Position numbers and translations under genes: made by a program
Part shown: piece after piece, positions 14,539 to 23,412 of the stretch
How the letters are laid out: each line of letters starts with the position of its first letter
Numbering within the stretch: position 1 is the stretch's first letter
Source: Chlamydiales bacterium
GTDB lineage: Bacteria > Chlamydiota > Chlamydiia > Chlamydiales > JAAKFR01
Length of the DNA: 64,000 nt
Assembly (NCBI GenBank): GCA_022601445.1
Contig: JAJACP010000001.1
Span: 201,684-265,683 of the forward strand
Reading direction: 5' to 3'
The notes under the pieces: model-generated
The model's database searches: none
What the model was told of the DNA's origin: nothing
Seen by the model: the letters and a program-made list of their open reading frames with translations, nothing else

Positions 14539-16292
14539 TCAAAGAAAGCATCTACACCGTGCCAATCCTTCACTACACAATGGAGATGGCGCTGTTTGTG
14601 AAGCGCGCGTTTGAAGAATTTAAGCCTGAAGCGGTGGCTGTAGAGCTCCCGGAGAGCATGGAAGCGCTTTTTCAACAAGCTGCCATGCGTCTTCCAGATG
14701 TCAGTTTGGTTGCTGCCGACTCGCTTTATTTTATGTGTGAGCCGTGTGATGGCGCGTTTGAAGGGCTCCGTTCGGCACTAGAGGAGGGTATTCCTACCTA
14801 CTGTATCGACCTGGATGTAAAAAACTATCCGCTCCACTACGACTCTCTGCCTGATCCCTACGCAACCATTCACATCGGCCTCCAGCACTACTATGAGGCC
14901 TATCAAGCCATCACTATTCCCAAACATCCACTAGATGCGCAGCGCGAGATCTACATGGCACGCCGCTTAAAAGAGCTCTCGCTCCGCCATAACAAAATTC
15001 TCTATATCGGTGGCATGTCCCATGTGGCCTCTGTTCTTGAGTTGATGGATCAGACAAGCTTTCCAGAACTCGACCACATTGAAAGGAGAGATCCGAAGCT
15101 GGTCACATTAACTGAGGATGCCTGCCGAGAGGTGATGGCTGAAAGTGGATGGAACACTCTGGCCTACGAAGAGTGGCGCTTGAATCCGGAACTTCCTTTA
15201 TTAGATAGACAAAAACTGCTCTACCACCTCTATAAAACTTCTGCAGAACGATACCGTGCTAATACAGGCAACCCCTTCCCTGGCTACCACTTGCGCAACA
15301 CCATGAAATATGTGCGTAACTACTCATTCATTCACGGGCAACTGATGCCCGATCTGTTTAAAATTCTCTCAGCTGCCAAGGGGTGTGTCGACCATAACTA
15401 CGCCTACGAAACGTGGTATTTAGCAACAGATTATCCGTGCCGTAAAAACATCGATAATCTCCCCGCACTGAATCTCTCAGTGGAGGAGGTATGGAAGCGT
15501 GCCAAACACCTCCGTTTTCACCTGAAACAAAAGAGTGAAAAGGGACTTAACTTCCAAAGAAGAGCCAAAGAGCGCGCTTCGGTCAAGTTTCGTCCTCCCT
15601 CTCCCTTCAGTATTTGCTCCTATCCTCCTGAAGATGTCGTGGTCGAAAATTTCGGAGAATTTTTAAAAAAGAAGGGGCACGTGCTACTAAGCGAAGAGGC
15701 CGCGCGCTCGGTTCCTTTCTCCTCAAGCCTAGAAGATGGAATCGACACACGCGAGACCATTCGCCACTATTTTGAACGCACACTCTATGTAAAGGTGAAT
15801 GGGCGTCCTCCGGGCTCGGCGAGTAGTGTCGTGGTAATTTTTAACGAAGATGAAGAAAAGAATCAGTATTCTTGGCGTACGACGTGGATTGGCGAGCATA
15901 ATCAAGAGTCTGACATGGCCTTTTATGCAACCCCTACCTCCCAAAATGTCGTCGGACCAGGAATTAGTCGCTGTGAGTATGGAGGTTTTTTGATGACAAC
16001 GCCTCCCCGTCGTCTCTGCGATATATGGAGCGACCCTGATTACGCTGGCTCTCGAAGTAAAGCTGAGGTTCTCCTACTGGCAGCGATCGATTATGCGGTG
16101 AAACCCGTTATTGTTTACGTGGCAGAAAAACCGCCAAGGAGTAAAATAAAAGCCTTAGCTACCCGTTTTGGAAAAAAAATTATTTATATACCCATTGGCC
16201 AACTCTCTCCTATTTTGCTGAATAAAATCCGGACCTTCCACGTGCTGGATGGACACGATAAGCGAGAGATTGCCGGAGATTACATTTTTTAA
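14535..16292 (+). CDS. Large protein with N-terminal TraB/ChaN-like domain, partner of the MoxR ATPase
   Basis: 585 residues, coupled to the MoxR gene by a 4-bp ATGA overlap. The N-terminal 190 residues resemble the TraB/PrgY superfamily: FKPEAVAVELPESME near the start and REIYMARRLKEL ... ILYIGGMSHVASVLELM, matching the ERDxxMA and GxxHVxG elements of that fold, some members of which are metal-dependent proteases. The C-terminal 250 residues (from about 330) are unlike anything I recognise and contain conserved-looking WRTTWIGEHNQESDMAF and CEYGGFLMTTPPRR. No signal peptide or membrane segment is seen. Confidence 0.6.
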   Translation: MIKESIYTVPILHYTMEMALFVKRAFEEFKPEAVAVELPESMEALFQQAAMRLPDVSLVAADSLYFMCEPCDGAFEGLRSALEEGIPTYCIDLDVKNYPLHYDSLPDPYATIHIGLQHYYEAYQAITIPKHPLDAQREIYMARRLKELSLRHNKILYIGGMSHVASVLELMDQTSFPELDHIERRDPKLVTLTEDACREVMAESGWNTLAYEEWRLNPELPLLDRQKLLYHLYKTSAERYRANTGNPFPGYHLRNTMKYVRNYSFIHGQLMPDLFKILSAAKGCVDHNYAYETWYLATDYPCRKNIDNLPALNLSVEEVWKRAKHLRFHLKQKSEKGLNFQRRAKERASVKFRPPSPFSICSYPPEDVVVENFGEFLKKKGHVLLSEEAARSVPFSSSLEDGIDTRETIRHYFERTLYVKVNGRPPGSASSVVVIFNEDEEKNQYSWRTTWIGEHNQESDMAFYATPTSQNVVGPGISRCEYGGFLMTTPPRRLCDIWSDPDYAGSRSKAEVLLLAAIDYAVKPVIVYVAEKPPRSKIKALATRFGKKIIYIPIGQLSPILLNKIRTFHVLDGHDKREIAGDYIF

Positions 16293-16301
16293 AGGAGACC
16301 T

Positions 16302-17105
16302 ATGCGCAATCGTCCACGCATTATTTTAACAAATGACGACGGCATTCATGCCCCCGGTATCAAATCTCTCTGGAAAGCGCTCCACGACGCAGATTGTGCC
16401 GACCTATTCGTGATCGCACCGGCAACAGAGAAATCTGGGACTGGTGTGAGTATTACCTGGGATAGGCCGATGCTAATTCAAGAGTCCCCATGGCCGGAGG
16501 AAACTCCCGCCTGGTCAGTAGATGGCACACCTGCCGACTGCGTCAAAATGGCCGACCGGATTATTATGACTCTCAAGCCTGATCTAATCGTTTCGGGAAT
16601 CAACGCTGGTTCCAATGCTGGGCGCAATGTATTGCACTCCGGAACTGTGGGAGCGGTCATTGAAGGTGTATTACGCGGGATTCCAGGCCTTGCTCTTTCA
16701 TGTGAAAATGGAAAGGAGCCTAACTTCCATGTCGCCGAAAAATATGCTGCCCAACTCGTGGAATACGTACTCGCCCACCCTCTTCCTGTGGGAACGTTTC
16801 TCAACGTGAATTTCCCCCAAGCCGCTCAAGAGTATGTCAAAGGGTTCCGTATGACACGCCAAGGAAGAGGGCGATGGGCTGAAGATCCTTATCTGCATAT
16901 TGAAACCGAACATGGTCCCACTTACTGGCTGGGAGGGAAACCTGAAGAGCTTGTTGAAGATGATAACAGTGATATCTCTCTGTTGCGCGAGGGGTATATG
17001 ACAGCCGTTCCGATTCATGTGCATGAATTGACAGATAGACAAGAGCTCCTGAAACGGCAAAATGCCTTCGAAAGTTATTTTATTGAAAATGGTGTCTTGA
17101 ATTAA
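16302..17105 (+). CDS. surE: SurE 5'/3'-nucleotidase
   Basis: 267 residues. The metal site NDDG appears in RIILTNDDGIHAPG, with the second motif SGINAGSNAGRNVLHSGTVG. SurE dephosphorylates nucleoside monophosphates and is a stationary-phase survival protein. It starts 9 bp after the TraB-like gene, with AAAGGAGACCT as ribosome-binding site. In Chlamydia it is next to ubiA/ubiX, as I recall, and here they follow after two tRNAs and yitT. Confidence 0.95.
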   Translation: MRNRPRIILTNDDGIHAPGIKSLWKALHDADCADLFVIAPATEKSGTGVSITWDRPMLIQESPWPEETPAWSVDGTPADCVKMADRIIMTLKPDLIVSGINAGSNAGRNVLHSGTVGAVIEGVLRGIPGLALSCENGKEPNFHVAEKYAAQLVEYVLAHPLPVGTFLNVNFPQAAQEYVKGFRMTRQGRGRWAEDPYLHIETEHGPTYWLGGKPEELVEDDNSDISLLREGYMTAVPIHVHELTDRQELLKRQNAFESYFIENGVLN

Positions 17106-17138
17106 ATAACGTCCTGCGGTACATTGAACCCCTTTTTC

Positions 17139-17213
17139 GGGCGTATAGCTCAGTGGTAGAGCGCCTGTCTTACACACAGGTGGTCATAGGTTCAAATCCT
17201 GTTGCGCCCACCA
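17139..17213 (+). tRNA. tRNA-Val (TAC)
   Basis: Acceptor GGGCGTA pairs with TGCGCCC (one G-T); the anticodon arm CCTGT-CTTACAC-ACAGG carries TAC for valine; the T arm is ATAGG-TTCAAAT-CCTGT. The discriminator is A, and CCA is encoded at 17211-17213, unlike the other tRNAs in the window. Confidence 0.95.
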
Positions 17214-17226
17214 TTTTATTTGCTCT

Positions 17227-17300
17227 GCGGGAGTAGTTCAACTGGTTAGAGCACCGCCCTGTCACGGCGGAAGTTGCGGGTTCGAGTCCCGTCTCCCGCG
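17227..17300 (+). tRNA. tRNA-Asp (GTC)
   Basis: Acceptor GCGGGAG pairs with CTCCCGC; the anticodon arm CCGCC-CTGTCAC-GGCGG carries GTC for aspartate; the T arm is GCGGG-TTCGAGT-CCCGT. Discriminator G, no encoded CCA. It is 13 nt after tRNA-Val, so the two are probably cotranscribed. Confidence 0.96.
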
Positions 17301-17318
17301 AACCCTTTAGAGGCGTTC

Positions 17319-18239
17319 ATGTCCAAACAAACACCTTCTACTTTTCGTTTTGGTAAGTATTATTTTAAGACACTCCTCTGGTTTATCATTGGAGCCACAT
17401 TGGCTGCTGGTGGAGTAGAGGTCGTCTTGATCCCCAACCAGCTAATTGATGGGGGTGTTGTAGGTTTATCGATGATGGCCGCACATCTATTTGGCACACC
17501 TTTGCTCCCCTACTTCATGATCCTCTTTAATCTCCCCTTTGTCATCCTCGCCTACAAGCAAATTGGAAAGCATTTTGTCATTCAAATGCTCACTGCCGTC
17601 ATCCTCCTCTCTATTGCTCTGGCACTATTCTACTGGATCCCTCGCATTTTACACACAAAACCTCTTGAATTCCATGGAGATGCAATTGAGGTGATTGTCC
17701 TGGCAGGATTTATTATTGGATGTGGAATTGGATTGATTATTCGTCATGGTGGTTCAACAGATGGAACGGAGATTTTAGGGATTATCATCAACCGTAAGCG
17801 CGGCTTCACCGTGGGACAGGTGATCTTATTTGCCAATATCTTTATCTTCGCCATGGCGGGGATTGTGTATCAAAACTGGCATACCGCTTTCCTCTCTTTA
17901 ATGACCTACGCCGTGGCGACTAAAGTGATGGACATGGTCATCGTGGGCTTCGAAGACACAAAATCCGTGATGATCATTTCCGGCAAACCCCAGCATCTAG
18001 CCGACATCTTAATGGAAGAGCTCGGCGTGGGCTTGACTGTGATGTATGGGCGGGGAGGATTTTCTGGCGATGCGCGGGAAATTCTTTATATCGTCGTAGA
18101 AAGACTTCAGCTTGCAGAACTCAAAGAACTGGTTCATAGAGAAGATCCCCAAGCTTTTATTGCCGTTGAGAACCTACACGAGGTCATTAATGGCCGTCAA
18201 AACACCATTACTGCTCAGCAGCCTCCTTCAGTCGACTGA
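17319..18239 (+). CDS. YitT-family membrane protein
   Basis: 306 residues from ATG 17319; the frame runs back into tRNA-Asp, so earlier starts are excluded. Five or six membrane segments in the first 210 residues include the family signature AAGGVEVVLIPNQLIDGGVVGLSMM and RHGGSTDGTEILGIIIN. The cytoplasmic C-terminus (about 215-290, TVMYGRGGFSGDAREILYIVV) is the DUF2179 domain. Function is not well established; an inner-membrane transport or sensing role is assumed. It converges on ubiX with a 12-bp overlap. Confidence 0.92.
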   Translation: MSKQTPSTFRFGKYYFKTLLWFIIGATLAAGGVEVVLIPNQLIDGGVVGLSMMAAHLFGTPLLPYFMILFNLPFVILAYKQIGKHFVIQMLTAVILLSIALALFYWIPRILHTKPLEFHGDAIEVIVLAGFIIGCGIGLIIRHGGSTDGTEILGIIINRKRGFTVGQVILFANIFIFAMAGIVYQNWHTAFLSLMTYAVATKVMDMVIVGFEDTKSVMIISGKPQHLADILMEELGVGLTVMYGRGGFSGDAREILYIVVERLQLAELKELVHREDPQAFIAVENLHEVINGRQNTITAQQPPSVD

Positions 18240-18815
18240 TTTCCAGCGCGGATAGAGCGAGTGAGTCAAATGCAAGGAGTCCAAAATCTTACCTACAATA
18301 AAACGCTCAACGTCTTCTAGAGATTGAGGCTTGGTATACCAAGCAGGCACAGGAGGAATAATCGTGGCTCCTGCGCGACTTAACTTCAGCATATTTTCCA
18401 GATGGATCTCACTAAAAGGCGCCTCGCGGGGGACTAGAATGAGGGGACGCCTCTCCTTTAACGTCACATCGGCAGCGCGTCTCAATGCATTATCGCCCAA
18501 TCCGACTGAGATAGCAGCCAGTGTGGTCACGCTACACGGAATGACAATCATTCCATCGGTCACAAACGAGCCGCTGGCAATCGCACACCCCACATCTTGA
18601 TTGGCATGCACTGTTACAAGCTCGGGCTTCTCTAGATGGGAAATCAACTTTGTGGGAGAAGCATACTCTTTGCCAAGCTCGAGCGAGGCCGTATAGAGTG
18701 CATATTGACTCATGGTTAACTCAACGTGGTGCCCGCCCTGTGTGAGCGCGCGGAGTGTGTGTAGAGCTAAGATGATGCCCGAAGCTCCACTCACACCAAC
18801 TACATAACGTCCCAT
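18228..18815 (-). CDS. ubiX: UbiX-type flavin prenyltransferase
   Basis: 195 residues; GVSGASGIILALHTLR is the FMN-binding start and VIPCSVTTLAAISVGLGDNALRRAADV the central family motif. The enzyme makes prenylated FMN for UbiD-type decarboxylases. Since chlamydiae make menaquinone by the futalosine route, it most likely serves that pathway with the overlapping UbiA-type gene (16-bp overlap). Confidence 0.94.
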   Translation of the reverse strand: MGRYVVGVSGASGIILALHTLRALTQGGHHVELTMSQYALYTASLELGKEYASPTKLISHLEKPELVTVHANQDVGCAIASGSFVTDGMIVIPCSVTTLAAISVGLGDNALRRAADVTLKERRPLILVPREAPFSEIHLENMLKLSRAGATIIPPVPAWYTKPQSLEDVERFIVGKILDSLHLTHSLYPRWKSVD

Positions 18816-19651
18816 AGTACACTCGCTAAAATAAAACCAAAAACAGTGAAAGCAATTTGTACATTGCAGGAAAAAAAGAGTGGTTCTGTCAGTTTCTCAT
18901 TGATTTTAGCATGAAAGCGATAAAAAATGACCGCAACACACCCCACCAAGAGGTAGTAAAAAACAGGAAGATGTCCAGTTAAACCCACTAATGCCAAGGC
19001 GATCAGGCTGAAAAGGTGCAACAGACGGGAGAATAATAGACTCTTTTCGATCCCCAGTCTAGACGGGAGACTGAAAAGATGATGATTCCGATCGAATTCA
19101 AAATCTTGAATCGCGTAGACAACATCGCTGCCCGTAATGGAAAGCGCTGCTGCCAACCCCAGAAAAAGAGCTGGAGCTAATAGCGTATCTGAGACAGCAA
19201 TCGAAGCCATCAGCGGACCTAAACCAAATATCAACCCCAATATAAAGTGGCAGGCAGAGGTGAAACGCTTGAGATAAGAGTAGCTAAACAGTAGCAAAGC
19301 CACCACGGGGGCCAGAAGCAAACAGAGCGTGTTGATTTGAAAACAGACGAGTAAAAAGAGAACAAGGGCTCCCCAGGCTGCGACACGCGCCTGTTTTGCA
19401 CTGACTCTTCTAGAGGGAAGAGCACGGTTTTCAGTACGCGGGTTTTGAGCATCAATATGTCGATCAATCAGCTGGTTAAAGGCCATCCCCGAAATACGCG
19501 CGAGCAAAAAGGCCGGCAAAACCAAGAAAAAGCGGAAAGTGAGAGTCACATCACACAGAGTAAAAGGGAGAAGAGCTCCTGCCAGTAGTAAAGGAAGATT
19601 AAAAAGGGTTTGCTCGATCCGTGTTAGGTCTTTAAAAGCTGTTAAATTCAT
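18800..19651 (-). CDS. ubiA: UbiA-family polyprenyltransferase (likely MqnP, menaquinone pathway)
   Basis: 283 residues from the ATG at 19651 (MNLTAFKDLTRIEQTLFNLP); the open frame runs further, but that part is a shadow of the divergent gene. An alternative start is at 19684. Two Asp-rich motifs, NQLIDRHIDA and DFEFDRNHHLF, bind Mg-polyprenyl diphosphate, and about eight hydrophobic helices are seen. The RIEQTLFNLPLLLAGALL opening resembles MqnP. It attaches the isoprenoid tail to the quinone ring precursor in the inner membrane. Confidence 0.9.
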   Translation of the reverse strand: MNLTAFKDLTRIEQTLFNLPLLLAGALLPFTLCDVTLTFRFFLVLPAFLLARISGMAFNQLIDRHIDAQNPRTENRALPSRRVSAKQARVAAWGALVLFLLVCFQINTLCLLLAPVVALLLFSYSYLKRFTSACHFILGLIFGLGPLMASIAVSDTLLAPALFLGLAAALSITGSDVVYAIQDFEFDRNHHLFSLPSRLGIEKSLLFSRLLHLFSLIALALVGLTGHLPVFYYLLVGCVAVIFYRFHAKINEKLTEPLFFSCNVQIAFTVFGFILASVLWDVM

Positions 19652-19692
19652 GGATTGAATTTTATCTTGTACTGGTTTATTCATCCAGTAAC

Positions 19693-20382
19693 ATGAGCGA
19701 TATCCCGAAAAAACCTCACTTTGACTCCTGGAGAATTTTTCGGATCCTTTCGGAATTTGTCGATGGATTCGAAACCATGACCCATATTGGTCCCTCTGTC
19801 TCCATCTTTGGCTCGGCACGAACGAATCCTGACTCGCCCGATTATCAACTAGCAACAGATGTAGCGAAAAAAATAGCCGAGCGTGGCTTTGGTATTATCA
19901 CTGGTGGGGGTCCTGGAATCATGGAAGCGGCCAATAAGGGAGCGCAGCAGGCAAAAGGCTCTTCTTGTGGCATAAGTGTGAGTCTCCCTTTTGAAGACGA
20001 TACTAACGTGCATGTCGATCCTAAATACCGGCTTGTATTTCGTTACTTTTTTGTCCGCAAGGTGATGTTCATTCGGTATGCGCAAGCCTTTGTTTTTCTA
20101 CCAGGTGGCTACGGCACACTTGATGAGCTTTTTGAAGCGCTCACGCTGATTCAGACCAAAAAAATTAGCCCTTTCCCCATTTTTCTGATGGGCACCCACT
20201 TTTGGCAAGGGATGATCGACTGGTTAAAGGCCTATCCACTTAAAGAAAAATGCTTGAATGAGAGTGATTTTGATTTATTTACCGTGACCGACGATCCTGA
20301 TTTTGTTGCAGATGAAATTGAAAAGCATTACCGAAAGGCAGGAAAGCTCCACACCTTTGAGTTAGGGAGCGGAGGAAGCTAA
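19693..20382 (+). CDS. LOG-family protein (TIGR00730-like, cytokinin riboside phosphoribohydrolase fold)
   Basis: 229 residues with PGGYGTLDELFEALT, the PGGxGTxxE motif of LOG proteins, and ITGGGPGIMEAANKGA binding the nucleotide phosphate. Once labelled lysine decarboxylases, these proteins hydrolyse nucleoside monophosphates at the N-glycosidic bond. Which nucleotide this one uses is not clear. Divergent from ubiA, and overlaps the F-box-like gene tail by 21 bp. Confidence 0.9.
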   Translation: MSDIPKKPHFDSWRIFRILSEFVDGFETMTHIGPSVSIFGSARTNPDSPDYQLATDVAKKIAERGFGIITGGGPGIMEAANKGAQQAKGSSCGISVSLPFEDDTNVHVDPKYRLVFRYFFVRKVMFIRYAQAFVFLPGGYGTLDELFEALTLIQTKKISPFPIFLMGTHFWQGMIDWLKAYPLKEKCLNESDFDLFTVTDDPDFVADEIEKHYRKAGKLHTFELGSGGS

Positions 20383-21006
20383 TTCAGCTCTCATACGTTG
20401 AGAGGCTACGCCCTGTATTAGAACATCGCGCAAGGATCCAAATAAAGGAATCCGTGCGTCTAGGTCGGCACCTAAAAATTTAAGATGTCTTACTGTTTTT
20501 ACTCGATTACTCTTAACAGCAAAGGTCATCCCCAGCATTAACAAGACTTGATTCAATCCAGTCACTAAAGAAAGAGTCTCTTTATCTCCAAAATAGCAGG
20601 CCAGTAGAAAAACAAGATCCCCTCTTTCACCTCCTAAGTAGAGGTAGGCCTGTAAATCAATCCGATTGTACCGATATCCCGGGAAAAGCCGTCTTTGACT
20701 CGAAGGATTCTCAAATTGCGCCTGAGAGGGGAGCGTGGGTAACCGGCAATGGGGAGCAAAACGCCTGGATGCACAAAATTCTCTTAGGTTAGAGGTTCCA
20801 GCTCGATGATGGGGTAAAAGATCACCAAATGCACGATAACAAGAATCCTGCTCAGCACGCGTTTTCCAAAAAGCGCATGTGCAAGCTGATCGACTCAAAG
20901 CCACAGGATCTAGCTTGGAAAAAATATAATCGAGAGCAAGAGGAGCTATCCGAGCGACCCATACTTCCTGAGGTACTTTGCTCCTAGATGGGACAGATAT
21001 CCCAAT
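20362..21006 (-). CDS. F-box-like protein, start unresolved (possibly a decayed 5' end)
   Basis: The frame is open from 21009 to the stop at 20362 but contains no ATG. The first usable common codon is a GTG at 20904, which would cut a domain in half; an ATT at 21006 follows AGTAGG. Upstream of the GTG the frame reads KVPQEVWVARIAPLALDYIF and then SKLDPVALSRSACTCAFWKT, which matches the F-box pattern (PxExxxxI, a hydrophobic block, LDPxxLxxxxxxCxxW). An ATG at 21017 is two bases out of frame, so a frameshift at the start is possible. The C-terminal 100 residues are hydrophobic-helical, without recognised repeats. Confidence 0.6.
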   Translation of the reverse strand: MGISVPSRSKVPQEVWVARIAPLALDYIFSKLDPVALSRSACTCAFWKTRAEQDSCYRAFGDLLPHHRAGTSNLREFCASRRFAPHCRLPTLPSQAQFENPSSQRRLFPGYRYNRIDLQAYLYLGGERGDLVFLLACYFGDKETLSLVTGLNQVLLMLGMTFAVKSNRVKTVRHLKFLGADLDARIPLFGSLRDVLIQGVASQRMRAELASSAP

Positions 21007-21043
21007 TACCTACTCATTTAAAAGTAGTTATTTTAACAAAAAT

Positions 21044-22399
21044 CTAATTAAATTCAAAACCTGAATCAATTAGATCATCGATGTATTTAATATCATATTT
21101 TGAATCGACAAAATCAGGGTTATCCATCATGTATTGATGAAAGGAAATAGTTGAGTGCACACCCCCAATATGGAATTCCCTAAGCGCCCTTTTGGTGATG
21201 GCAATCGCCTCCTTACGGTCTTTTCCTCTGACAATCAGCTTAGCAATCATTGAGTCATAGTAAGGGGGAATTTTATACCCTGTATAACAAGCACTATCCA
21301 CCCGTACATGGGGTCCGCCAGGAGGGAGGTAATACTCTAAGAGCCCCGGAGAGGGAGCAAAATTGTGAGCGGGATTTTCCGCATTAATGCGACACTGGAT
21401 CACATGCCCTTCAAAATGCACATCTTTTTGTCTGAGCTTAAGCTCATGGCCCATCGCCACGCGTAGCTGCTCTTGCAACAGATCGACCCCCGTTAACTCT
21501 TCAGTAACCGTGTGCTCCACCTGAATCCGGGTGTTCATCTCCATAAAATAGAAATCTAAGTTCTTATCGAGCAGAAACTCCACAGTGCCCGCAGAAAAGT
21601 ACTGAGCTGCTTTGGCAATATTGATCGCGGCCTTACCCATTTTTTGGCGCATATCAGGAGTTAAAACGGGACTAGGCGCCTCTTCAATTAATTTTTGACG
21701 CCGTCTCTGAATGGTGCAATCACGTTCCCCTAGGTGAACATAGTTGCCATACTTGTCCCCCAAAATCTGCACTTCAATGTGACGGGGACGGACAATCATT
21801 TTTTCGAGATAGACATCAGGATTATTAAAGCTCGCTTCTGCCTCAGCACGTGCCGCAGAAAACAGACGGACAAACTCTTCTTTATTGTGAGCAATCCGAA
21901 TCCCTTTCCCCCCTCCACCAGCAACGGCTTTGATAAAAACAGGAAAGCCAATCTTTTTGGCCTCTTTCAAAGCCTCTTCGTTATCCTTAACCACTCCGTT
22001 AGAACCGGGAATGACAGGACATTTAGCACTTTTAGCCAATGCCTTAGCTTGTGCTTTGTCCCCCAACAGAGAAATAGATTTTGGTGAAGGTCCGATAAAA
22101 TTCAAGCCACAGCTCTCGCATATGGAAGCGAAGTTGGCATTTTCACTTAAAAAACCGTAGCCTGGATGAATCGCATCGGCACCGGTAATTTCACAGGCAG
22201 AAAGGATATTGGCCACCTTCAGGTAGGACCGCGTAGCTGACGGCTCACCAATACAAACAGCTTCGTCTGCGTACAAAACATGTAGAGCCTCAGCATCTGC
22301 CTGCGAATAGACTGCAACTGTATCGAGACCCAAATCATGACAGGCACGAATCACCCGTACGGCAATTTCACCCCGGTTGGCAATCAAGACTTTCTTCAT
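21044..22399 (-). CDS. accC: Biotin carboxylase subunit of acetyl-CoA carboxylase
   Basis: 451 residues, usual length. KKVLIANRGEIAVRVIRA begins the carboxylase N-domain, AVAGGGGKGIRIAH is the glycine-rich ATP-grasp loop, and FYFMEMNTRIQVEHTVTEE holds the catalytic Glu and Arg. It carboxylates biotin on AccB using ATP and bicarbonate, the first step of fatty acid synthesis. It overlaps accB by 4 bp. Confidence 0.97.
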   Translation of the reverse strand: MKKVLIANRGEIAVRVIRACHDLGLDTVAVYSQADAEALHVLYADEAVCIGEPSATRSYLKVANILSACEITGADAIHPGYGFLSENANFASICESCGLNFIGPSPKSISLLGDKAQAKALAKSAKCPVIPGSNGVVKDNEEALKEAKKIGFPVFIKAVAGGGGKGIRIAHNKEEFVRLFSAARAEAEASFNNPDVYLEKMIVRPRHIEVQILGDKYGNYVHLGERDCTIQRRRQKLIEEAPSPVLTPDMRQKMGKAAINIAKAAQYFSAGTVEFLLDKNLDFYFMEMNTRIQVEHTVTEELTGVDLLQEQLRVAMGHELKLRQKDVHFEGHVIQCRINAENPAHNFAPSPGLLEYYLPPGGPHVRVDSACYTGYKIPPYYDSMIAKLIVRGKDRKEAIAITKRALREFHIGGVHSTISFHQYMMDNPDFVDSKYDIKYIDDLIDSGFEFN

Positions 22400-22842
22400 G
22401 TTTCAATCCGGAATATATTGGACCCAAACTCAACCGGATCACCATTGTTCACAAGAACTTCTGCAATGCGTCCCCGCATGCCCGCTTTCACCTCATTCAT
22501 CACTTTCATTGCTTCAATGATACACAAAACAGTGTCTTCTTCAACCTGATCCCCTACTTTGATAAAAGTAGGATCATCGGGCGAGGGTGAGTCGTAATAC
22601 GTTCCCACCATTGGAGAAGTTACAAACACTCCCGAAGCGGCAACCTCTTTCACCTCTTTTTGATGGGGGGAGGGAGGATGTCTTTCCACTACCTCACGTT
22701 GAACCTCAATTGCAGGGGGAGGAGGTCCAAATGCAGATTCACGCTCGAGCTCAATCTCAAACCCTTCCCGTTTCAAAGCCACTCTTTTAATCGAAGAGCG
22801 CTCCATCGCGACCATTAGTTTTTCTATTTGCTTAAGATCCAC
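22396..22842 (-). CDS. accB: Biotin carboxyl carrier protein of acetyl-CoA carboxylase
   Basis: 148 residues. The C-terminal biotinyl domain contains IIEAMKVMNEVKAG, whose Lys is biotinylated; the usual motif is EAMKLMNEI, so one Leu is Val. A Pro-rich linker (about 50-65) separates it from a charged N-terminal helix. Cotranscribed with accC and efp. Confidence 0.96.
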   Translation of the reverse strand: MDLKQIEKLMVAMERSSIKRVALKREGFEIELERESAFGPPPPAIEVQREVVERHPPSPHQKEVKEVAASGVFVTSPMVGTYYDSPSPDDPTFIKVGDQVEEDTVLCIIEAMKVMNEVKAGMRGRIAEVLVNNGDPVEFGSNIFRIET

Positions 22843-22854
22843 TTGATTCCCTTT

Positions 22855-23412
22855 TTAAACACGTTGTATGTACTCCAGAGTGCGCGTATCGACTTTGATT
22901 ACGTCACCCGCTTCAATAAAAGGAGGCACCTCAATGGTAGCGCCTGTTTCTAAAACCGCCTCTTTTGTTGAATTCGAGAGCGCTCCGCTCTCTGTTGCTT
23001 CTCCTGTTTTAGCTACCATGAGCTCCAAAAACTGAGGAAGCTCGACAGAAAAAATAGTCTCACCATAAAAAATGGCATTCAGTGCGGTTCCTTCCTTAAG
23101 GAAATTAACCGTGTCGCCCACAATATCAGGAGGTACCAAAACCTGATCTAAGTTCCCCACATCTAAAAATAGGTAGCTTTTACCCTCTAGATAGAGAAAC
23201 TCCAAAACGCGTTCCTCTAGCTGGACATCTAAGACCTCTTGACCCACTTTAAAGTTCTTTTCAACCGGCTTATCCGTGGCCAGATTCCGCAAACTGGTTT
23301 TAATGAAGGGTTGCCCCTTTGCGACGGTGACCTTCACAACCGACTCTACACGAAACAGCTTGCCATCTACCGATAGAGTCATTCCAGGAACAATTTGCTG
23401 ACTTGCAACCAT
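22855..23412 (-). CDS. efp: Translation elongation factor P
   Basis: 185 residues in the three-domain EF-P layout. The tip of domain I reads VAKGQPFIKTSLRN, so the position modified in many bacteria is Lys; the C-terminal signature VPPFIEAGDVIKVDTRTLEYIQR is intact. EF-P relieves stalling at polyproline. The order rpe-efp-accB-accC is, as I recall, the same in Chlamydia. It starts one base after the end of rpe. Confidence 0.96.
   Translation of the reverse strand: MVASQQIVPGMTLSVDGKLFRVESVVKVTVAKGQPFIKTSLRNLATDKPVEKNFKVGQEVLDVQLEERVLEFLYLEGKSYLFLDVGNLDQVLVPPDIVGDTVNFLKEGTALNAIFYGETIFSVELPQFLELMVAKTGEATESGALSNSTKEAVLETGATIEVPPFIEAGDVIKVDTRTLEYIQRV

Noticed and set aside
15729-15944. 71-codon antisense frame in the TraB-like gene
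   Set aside because: Composition is arginine/leucine-rich antisense output with no context or motif.
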